NCBI RefSeq assembly: GCF_035222375.1
Contig: NC_085888.1
Location: 1,922,001 to 1,986,000, forward strand
Source: Podospora pseudocomata
Taxonomy: Eukaryota > Ascomycota > Sordariomycetes > Sordariales > Podosporaceae
Reading direction: 5' to 3'
DNA length: 64,000 nt
A program made the translations under genes and the position numbers. This document shows, one piece after another, positions 56,888-64,000 of this stretch (position 1 is the stretch's first letter; every line of letters starts with the position of its first letter). The notes beneath the pieces are model-generated. The model was not told the DNA's origin. It made no database searches and saw nothing but the letters and a program-made list of their open reading frames with translations.

Positions 56888-59800
56888 ACATTTGTGCCTG
56901 GCGTTTCAGAGCAACAATGTATCCTGCTGCAGAAAGAAACTCCCCGTTGCCCAACCTCTCCTTTTGCCTGGGAATCAACACCGGGAGGAAACCAGGCTTC
57001 GCAACATCACCCCCTGACATAGGGTAAGCGGCGGAGCAGCCCCAAAGGAACCGGGCGGCGGCAGCCATCAAGCAATTGCATGCAGGCGACCGAAATTCAT
57101 TGACCAATGCCAGCATTCGACCGCCCATTGTCGGTGGATATGAAACTCGAAGAAGCTGCACGACGCCTTTCTGCCTGCCTTGATGAGAGAAAAGGTTGGT
57201 CAACGTTTTCTGTAGCAAATGCTTCGTGTTGTTGAGCAACAAAAGCCCCCTGGACCGACGTCTGCGAAGCGAAGCGATGTGGACTGGGCGTCAGCCTGTC
57301 ATGGCCCTGGCACACTTCATCACGCCCCCGGTCGCCGTCAGGGTCCAGGATCCACAGGGCTTGCGGGAGAAGCTTCAGAGAACGATGGTGGAAGCTTTTG
57401 ATGAAGTGTCCAAGCGCCCGTCGTGAACGTGCCACATGAATTTCCACCACCGCCCTTGGGATGCTCAGTTTTCTTCTCGTCTTCTTCTTGGACCAGCTTC
57501 ACACCACTTTCCTACCATTTGTCAGTGAGCAGTCAGCAGATATACGTCAAAGGTGGAGTCATAGGACCTTCTTCCGGAGTAGCATCCGCCATGAGCGATT
57601 CAGATTCCAGACTGTGAAGCAAGCCGTCTGCCATCTTTGCATGCCACACACACGCAAAGAGAGCCCCTTCGGCTCTGCTCGTTAAAGGGACTGACCAACA
57701 GCCAATAGAAGCCAAAGAGGGCCGTTCAGCTGTGCAAATCCTTGCCCTCTGAGCAGCGAATGCATTGGCTTGGCGAGGGGGTGGTGCGGTGTGGTGCAGG
57801 AGGTTTGGAGGTGGTTGCATTTCCCAGACCTCCACCCCCGGCCCGCCAAGCGCTGAGCTGGCGGCTTGGAAGGCCAAAAGCATTCTAGAAGGATTCCAGA
57901 ATCTTTCCCCAAGCAGGATAGCGTCAGCTTCAGGTGCCACTCCCCTGCTCACAACCGCGAAGGGGGGGGGGGGGTCCCACAGCGTCCCACCCCAAAGCAG
58001 GGGCTCCGAAATGGGCTGGCTGCCCATGCATTGACCATCGGCAACTCCACGAGCACAGTGTGTCCCTGGCGGCGTTATTCTTGGAAATCTCCAATTTCAA
58101 AAGACCATAACCAATCTCGCCGTTGCTTCCGGCACCGCTTCGATGTTTGTGAGCGAGCCCCCCTATCGAGGGACTTTCCTAAGTGACTTGCAACTATGAC
58201 CACCCTCCCCACATATGATATAAGGCAAGTCACCTGACCACACACCCAATCAGGCCAAGTTTGATTTTGAGCACTAGGCCCAACAGGGCGTTTGACAGGC
58301 ACCGCAGCCCAGATTTTTGGAGTTCGAGCATGAAGTTCACCACACAGCCATAGTTTCAAAAATAAAGGCACGACTTCACCACATAAGTATGTAAAAAGTG
58401 GTATGAATCTAAACATTTTTTACTGCTGGGAAAGCCAATTGCACTTGCATGCGTTTCAATAGCTTGTGGTGCGGGTAAGTCCCAATTGATTGATTGATTG
58501 ATTGTTAGTGTGTGCGCGCCCGAGTAATTTGTGTAGTCTGATTGGCTATTTAATTGATTGAATTGATCGCTGGGTGCAGGCAGGGTGGCCTGTGCGGCCA
58601 GTGGTGAGGTGGATGGTCCGAGTTGCAAGTCATCTAAGGAAGTCCCCATCGAGCTTTTCCCCCTCCTCCTGTTGGTGATCGCGATGAGGTGGCCGTCCCG
58701 AATTTCTGGATGCAGATCGTTGTCCTGGGGGACCGTTGCTCGGCTCGTCATGCCCTCTGATCCTTCCGGTTGGGTGCTCGATCAACAAAAAGCGTGCTTG
58801 ACTGCAGCTCCCAACACTTCGGAGGAAGCCCCTGCTCGGATCCTGCCGTATCGTTGCTCGTGGGCCCTCTCCGTGTGTGTGCGGTGTAATGATCAAAGCC
58901 CTTTACTGAATGGCCCGCTCTACGGTACCGGTAGATAAAAGTGACAAGATAATAAATGGCAAGTCGGCGCCGGCTGATTTCAGGGGACAAAGGAACCAGA
59001 ATATCGAGGTTGCACGAAGCCTTTTCTTGTGTTGCCCACCAACGTGGGGCGATCGAAGGTTCTGAGGAAGCTTCTTCTTCTTTGCCGCTTTTGCTGTGGT
59101 TTCGCACTGATCGCCTTAGTATATCTGGTACCAGGGCCAACGTCAGAGGCCAGGGCTCTCAAGGCTGAGCGAGGTGGGATGCGGGGGTAGGAGAGCATCA
59201 TCATTGACGAGTCTGAGCGCCCACCATGGCACAAATTACAACACCATAGCATTCTAGCTGACACGGCCAGGTTGCGGGGAGCCGACGGGTTTGGCTCGAA
59301 GGCGGCCAGCTGAGGGAGTTGTGAGGGGGTGGAAGCGGTGGGCAGATGGTACCCTTTGGAGAGCGAGCAGCTTTTCCCGTCCCTGAATCGTCACGGCGCC
59401 GCCGTTTTGCCTCTGGGTTGGCTGTTGGGTAGGGTGTTTTTGTCAGTCTAAATGAGGGACATCCATCTCATTTCCAACTGTGGGCTGTATTGGGGTATCT
59501 GTTTTCCATCGAGACAGGTTTAATCGTCAATCTCAAAGGCATCGAATAGAATGACGGGAATCATGACTGAAAGGGGCCAGTGCAGGTGATCATTTTGCGT
59601 TGAAGCTTCGAGGGCTAGCGTGGTACATGATGTTCTGGTGGCACAGGCTGGGACAGCCGAAGTACCCTGTACGACCGGGACAAAATAAGGCGATTGCTAC
59701 GCGGGCCTGGCAGCAGCCCACAGCGAACCCACCAGGAGCCCACCCTTGTGCTGTTCACCGTTCGTTTCAACTCGCCCCTGCACACTTCTCCAGCCTGGAA

Positions 59801-61170
59801 GTCCCCAATCCACGCAAGGATCCTCACCTGCGTGCCGAGCCACGTTATTTTCTTTTTGCCATTATTTTTTGATCCTGAACCCTCACCCTCTCTCTCTCTC
59901 CCGCCGTCAGAACCTCTGTCACGGGATCTTGTTGATCTGATCTATCTTTCCTCCTTCTGTTCTATTTTCTCTCCCTTCACAAAAGGAACATCTCCCACAT
60001 CTCATCTCGTCACATCAGATACGTCTTCAAACAAGATTCTCTGCGATCCCACACCTGTCAAGCCACCTCACGGTACGTAACCAAGCAACCGCCCAACACA
60101 CGGATCTCATAAACACCGGTGCTGAGGTGGAGGGGACGTGCTGCCACCAAACCACACGACGCCTCAACCCACCGCCATTGTTTCCTCCTCTCGCCGGCGC
60201 TTGTGCTTCTGCTGGTGCTGGTGCTGGTGCTGGAGAGATGGGAGCATTGGTCTCTGGTCGCGCCCGGCTTTTCTCCCACTTTTTCTTCTCTTGAACTCGA
60301 CATGTTCAAGATGGCGATCCCACCTCGAGCTCCCCCCGTTGTACAAAACACCTCATCTGTTGGATCATTTGGCTTTGCGTTACACTTCTTGTTGCGTTGT
60401 GATTTGAAGAAGCTGACAGTCGGTTGGCATACTGCAGGTCCATTTGACGACGACTCCCTCCCTCCGACGACTTACTTTTTTGTCCCTACCGCGCCATTGA
60501 CGATTTCTTTGAAGGCTGCGGACAGGCATCCGGCAGCTCTTTGGCATAGCGAGGGGGTGAATTGTGACTGGTCATCGCAAATTCAGGCGAGATTTTGACA
60601 TCAAGGTGCCAATACCTTGCTCCGTACCTTAGCTGGGTGATTCAGATCGGGACCCACTGGAGCAAGGAGCGATAGACGTGGAATTTCTTTCCAGCCAGAC
60701 CGCAGTCCGCACCGCAGCTCTTTCCACAACAGAAATTTCCGTCGCGGCCGGCTGTAGACCTTGTTTTTTTTTTTTTTTTTTTTTACCCTTCACACAACAA
60801 AAAACAAGAGCAGACCGGAATCCGAATCCTCCTGCCCGCGCCACATCCCATCCCATCGTCGTGGTGCAGTTACCAGACAGTGGCGCAAGTCGAGCAGTCG
60901 AGCAGCAGTCGAGCGACGTAATCCCAACCGACCCCAAAGTTTAAGTCACTACCGCGTTGTGGCCAAGGCGCGTTTGCAGTTCCTCTGCTCAGCAACAAAA
61001 GCCCACACTTGAACCGTGCACCTGAACCGTGCCTTCACCACCCTCGCAAGCGACATCAAGCGGCCATCACCAGCTGTCGGTGCCGCCATATATTGCGAAT
61101 AAAGGCATCAAGATTCGTCTTTTTTGACGTGTCAGCCTCTGTCAGGCTCATCCTGAGGGATTCAACTGAG

Positions 61171-61487
61171 GTAAGAAAAACTCTGCACGAACCGACCCCG
61201 CACGGGTTTTCCTCCAAAAATCCTTGTCCTCGCCGTTCCATCTCATGGCCTGCCGCCTACACCCGAACCTTTGTGCCCATCGTTTGATTCAACGTAACCT
61301 CTGTGGTCGCAGAGTAAATAAGAACCTACCCATGTCGTGGCTTGCCTATCGGAAATCGCGCGTTTGTCGCGACCTCGTCTTCTTTGATAGGCAGCCTGGT
61401 CACCTGTTTCGAGTCGCCTCACCGCCTCTAGTTCGTCGCGAGTTTTGCTGACCGTTAAAGCTAGACTCTTGACCCTTGAACCCACAG
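61171..61487 (+). other. Probable 5' UTR intron of the C2H2 gene
   Basis: A perfect GAG|GTAAGA donor at 61171 and a CCCACAG acceptor at 61487, only 7 bases before the ATG. Both signals are good, and fungal regulator genes often carry leader introns. Position of the true transcription start is unknown. Confidence 0.5.
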
Positions 61488-61494
61488 GGCAAAC

Positions 61495-63061
61495 ATGTCA
61501 CAATCTCCATCAGCCTCTGGTGCGATGGGAATTGGCAGTGTGCTGAACAATAAAGGTGCCGCCGCCGCCCAAGCTCTCCAACAAGCCGGAGCCATGCCTG
61601 TCGACCAGCAAGTCCAGCAGCAGCTTCAGCAGCAAGTTCAACAGGTCCAACAAGTCCAACAGCAAGTCCAGCAGCAAGCCCAACAGGTCCAGCAGGCTCA
61701 ACAGCTTCAACAGGCCCAGCAACCGCTTCAACAGGTTCAGCAGCAGGTTCAACAACAAGTTCAGCAGCAGCAGCAACACCAACAAGGTCAGACCATTCCA
61801 CAGCAGGTTCCCATGAACAGACCAAACTCGCCGCATGGTTCCGAGAATTCGGGATACACATATCCCTCCCCAACCGCGATGGGGGGCGCGCCATTGCCGC
61901 CCGCGAACATGGCCCCTGCGCCCATGGGCATTCCCATGCAACAAACCATGCAGCAGCCCATGCCACAGTCCATGATTCCTGTCATGCACCCCGGGTTCAA
62001 GACCGAACCTACTCCCGCTCCTCAGCAACCGCCCCCAAAGGCGTACCCCTGCCAGACGTGTGGGAAGGGCTTTGCCAGGCGGAGCGATCTTGCGCGCCAT
62101 GGTGAGTAACAACCCATGTGAGTTGAGACGAGGCTTGCTTACTGACGATGTTTGAACAGAGCGCATTCACAGCGGAATCCGTCCCCACGTTTGCGATTAC
62201 CCGGGATGTGGGAAACAGTTCATCCAGCGATCTGCCCTGACCGTCCACCAACGTGTGCATACCGGCGAGAAACCCCACCAGTGCGAGCGTTGCGGAAAGC
62301 CCTTCAGTGACAGCAGCTCTCTCGCGCGTCATCGTCGAATTCACTCGGGGAAGCGGCCATACAAGTGCCCTTATGTTGACTGCCAAAAGACCTTTACGCG
62401 CCGTACAACCTTGACCAGGCATCAGAACCACCACACCGGAACAGTGGAAGACTCGCAGCGGGCTCGCAACGAGGCTCTGGCTCAAGGCTCCAACACCGCC
62501 TTGGCCGCCGCTGCTATTAGGAACAAGCGCGGGGATAGCGAACAGGCGTCCAACCAGGAGTCGCCCATCACGACACCCTCTCCCGCTCAGCGTCCCATGT
62601 CCATGTCTCCCAACGAAGATCTCGCCAACATTAACAACATGCAGCAGTATCTGACCAACACCTCGCTCCCACCGCACATTCGTGGTGATGTCCACGGAGG
62701 AAGTCCCGTTTCTACTGCCTCCTCTGGTTACAATAACGGGATGCGTCCCACCTCGCACCCAAGCGGCGGGTATGCTCCCCCCCCGCCTTTGGAGCCCAGT
62801 CTCGATCAGTTTCAGCAAGGCCCCGGTAGCGCGAGTGGCAGCCCTCACATTGGCAGTGTCGGCTGGGCTTCCCCCGGTCCTGTTGGGTCCCCTACCGAGA
62901 GCCACGGCCAGGGTGCGTCGGTCTATCCGGACCCCGAACCATCGTATCAGAACACGGCTCAGATGGGTCAGATATACTATGCCAGCGCTGCGACACAGGG
63001 TCGTCGGCCCGGGAGCACGGAGCCAGGTCAGCGGCCAAGTGAGATGTGGACGGGTCAGTAG
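61495..63061 (+). CDS. C2H2 transcription factor with four zinc fingers and Q-rich head
   Basis: Two exons, 61495-62101 and 62160-63061 (intron 58 nt, donor GTGAGT, acceptor AACAG, phase 1), give 502 residues to the first stop. The head carries a Gln/Val repeat, QQVQQQ-like, from about residue 38 to 100. Four consecutive C2H2 fingers follow: YPCQTCGKGFARRSDLARH, HVCDYPGCGKQFIQRSALTV, HQCERCGKPFSDSSSLARH and YKCPYVDCQKTFTRRTTLTR, with HTGEKPHQC-type linkers. The intron cuts finger 1 just before its last His. The C-terminal half is Ser/Pro/Gln/Asn-rich. A TAG at 63059-63061 closes the frame, but the same frame stays open for 61 more codons to TAA at 63245-63247 with strongly coding-like sequence, so the true protein may have 564 residues. 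Such fingers bind DNA in the nucleus; targets are unknown. Confidence 0.9.
61609..61785 (+). repeat. In-frame CAA/CAG/GTC-GTT repeat coding for Gln/Val heptad-like tract
   Basis: Imperfect repeats of CAG, CAA and GTC/GTT codons encode QQVQQ units broken by Ala and Leu. Mixed codons suggest selection on the protein sequence rather than simple slippage. Confidence 0.85.
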
Positions 63062-63247
63062 GTCGACGCCCACCACAATCCCACTCGACCGGATACCAGC
63101 TCGTCCGAGACCGCCTCCCCCGAGACTGCTTTTACCCCCTCCGCCTCGCTCTCGGAGCTCGATGCTTATTATGGGCATCCTGTCAAGGTGGAAACTGATG
63201 GGGACACCGGTGCGGGACTTGACCCGGCTCACTGGGACTATCAGTAA
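63062..63247 (+). other. In-frame coding-like extension after the TAG of the C2H2 gene
   Basis: 61 codons follow the TAG without a break and end in TAA. They include PDTSSSETASPETAFTPSAS, LSELDAYYGHPVKVETDGD and GAGLDPAHWDYQ. Acidic and Ser-rich, it resembles an activation tail. The two other frames are low-complexity Pro/Arg or broken, so this frame looks like the one under selection. Confidence 0.6.
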
Positions 63248-63808
63248 CAGCCTGTTCTGAAGCGACAGCTCAGGACTTAGGGCCTTGTGGATGACTACCA
63301 GACCGCTCGGCCCACCCTATCTCAACTCTACTGGCTCACGAGCCGTACCTAATAACTTGCCGACGTATATCTGGACTGGATTGGCAGAATCTTCTTATAC
63401 GGGTGTGCATGCGTCACGGGAGGGCTGGGAGGCTTATTATATCTCTGTGTGTTTTTATAATAAAGACGGTCAGGACCGGCGTGAACTACTTTAATCATAG
63501 CGGGCGGGCTTTATTCAACTGCTCTTCTTTTCGGCTTGCTTTGGGGTGGTTGGCACTTTTTCTTTTCTCTCTCTCGGGGACCCATTAGGCAGGCCAGCAA
63601 CAAACACAAGGTCGATCACGAATGCAACACAAAGTTTCTCTCTTTCTCCGTCGGTTTTTCTTCTTTCTTTTTTCTCTCTCGCTATTAGACTGGTATCACG
63701 AAATGGGTTGGTTTGTCTTTTATATTTCTGTCAGTTTATGGCGCTCAGTCATGTAGTTTTCTCCAACGGAAAGGGGGAAAAGTCAAAATGGGGTGAGAAA
63801 GAAACGGG

Positions 63809-63852
<44 letters not shown>

Positions 63853-64000
63853 TTATTTATAGTGTGCAACGAACGCGGTAGCATGCGAATAAAATTGTGG
63901 GGTTTTGTTTTGGAGCTGAATAGAGGTGTTTGATGATGTGCTGTGATGTGTATTTATATGTGATTTCCTGTGCCGTATTATCGGGCTCTTTTATGTGTCC
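63248..64000. other. 3' flank of the C2H2 gene
   Basis: T-rich 3' UTR-like sequence with a TG microsatellite at 63812-63849. AATAAA-like elements occur near 63458 and 63888. No gene is seen before the window ends. Confidence 0.55.
63812..63849 (+). repeat. TG dinucleotide microsatellite
   Basis: About 19 TG units in the 3' flank of the C2H2 gene. Confidence 0.95.

Larger units (their letters stand above)
55558..61494. other. 5.9-kb gene-poor region
   Basis: I find no gene I can support. Open frames are many but short, overlap on both strands and lack domain motifs. It contains G runs (56325-56338, 57963-57974), an ATTG repeat (58488-58504), a poly-T run (60763-60783) and CT-rich sequence from 59880 on, which probably is promoter and leader of the C2H2 gene. 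A non-coding RNA is possible but not shown. Confidence 0.45.

Noticed and set aside
63054-63099. A 46-nt intron removing the TAG of the C2H2 gene
   Set aside because: Donor GTCAGT and acceptor CAG look acceptable, but the length is not a multiple of three and leads into a low-complexity Pro/Arg/Leu frame instead of the coding-looking one.
1-64000. tRNA, rRNA, CRISPR arrays and transposons
   Set aside because: I looked by eye for T-arm GTTCRA signatures, direct-repeat arrays, transposase or reverse-transcriptase motifs and terminal repeats and found none convincing; a covariance-model tRNA search would be needed to be certain.

Overview
This 64 kb window is nuclear DNA from a filamentous ascomycete, most likely a sordariomycete of the Sordariales/Podospora type (inference). 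The signs are short introns (about 50-220 nt) with GTRNGT donors, CTAAC/CTGAC branch points and YAG acceptors; single-copy fungal housekeeping genes; a Mac1/GRISEA-type copper regulator; a HeLo-domain protein; and intergenic DNA full of simple repeats and CT-rich leaders. I see no prophage, CRISPR array, rRNA, recognisable tRNA or intact transposon. I reconstructed splicing by hand from reading frame and splice signals, so each exon chain is a prediction.

Layout, left to right. 1.1-6.9 kb (+): a fused Nup98-Nup96 nucleoporin with GLFG repeats, a GLEBS motif and an autoproteolytic domain. 7.7-9.4 kb (-): a Git1-like MFS permease. 10.5-10.8 kb: an ORF fragment without an ATG. 11.2-14.4 kb: a divergent pair of four-helix MARVEL-like membrane proteins with related cytosolic tails. 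14.8-17.6 kb (-): an Rtt107/Brc1 multi-BRCT protein. A 3.7 kb gene-free stretch follows, then 21.3-22.3 kb (+): TATA-binding protein. 23.8-25.3 kb (-): a sarcosine-oxidase-family FAD enzyme. 25.8-28.3 kb (+): a U2-associated SR140-like splicing factor. 30.6-32.4 kb (+): a copper-fist regulator. 33.4-34.5 kb (+): an RS/acidic coiled-coil protein of unknown function. 34.8-35.5 kb (-): Vps25 (ESCRT-II). 35.9-38.2 kb (-): Ndc80. 38.8-40.1 kb (+): Pex14. 41.4-43.0 kb (+): an HSL-type alpha/beta hydrolase. 43.6-45.1 kb (+): a DHCR24-like FAD oxidoreductase. 45.9-47.4 kb (-): a vacuolar Ca2+/H+ exchanger. 50.8-52.4 kb (-): a patatin-like phospholipase. 53.3-55.6 kb (+): a HeLo-pseudokinase protein. 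A 5.9 kb gene-poor stretch follows, then 61.5-63.1 kb (+): a four-finger C2H2 transcription factor.

Most of the window is scattered housekeeping: nuclear pore, transcription, splicing, DNA repair, kinetochore, endosome, peroxisome and vacuole. The genes are not a cluster and the order suggests no common pathway. Two places stand out. The first is the divergent patatin-phospholipase / HeLo-pseudokinase pair at 50.8-55.6 kb: it joins two effector classes known from fungal non-self recognition and regulated cell death, and the HeLo-pseudokinase layout recalls the 4-helix-bundle-pseudokinase layout of animal MLKL. The second is the C2H2 regulator, whose reading frame is cut by a single TAG at 63059-63061 but continues for 61 coding-looking codons to a TAA. 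That could be readthrough, a recent C-to-T change or an assembly error. The divergent membrane-protein pair with shared LVSDG tail motifs and PPxY sites is a third, smaller point.
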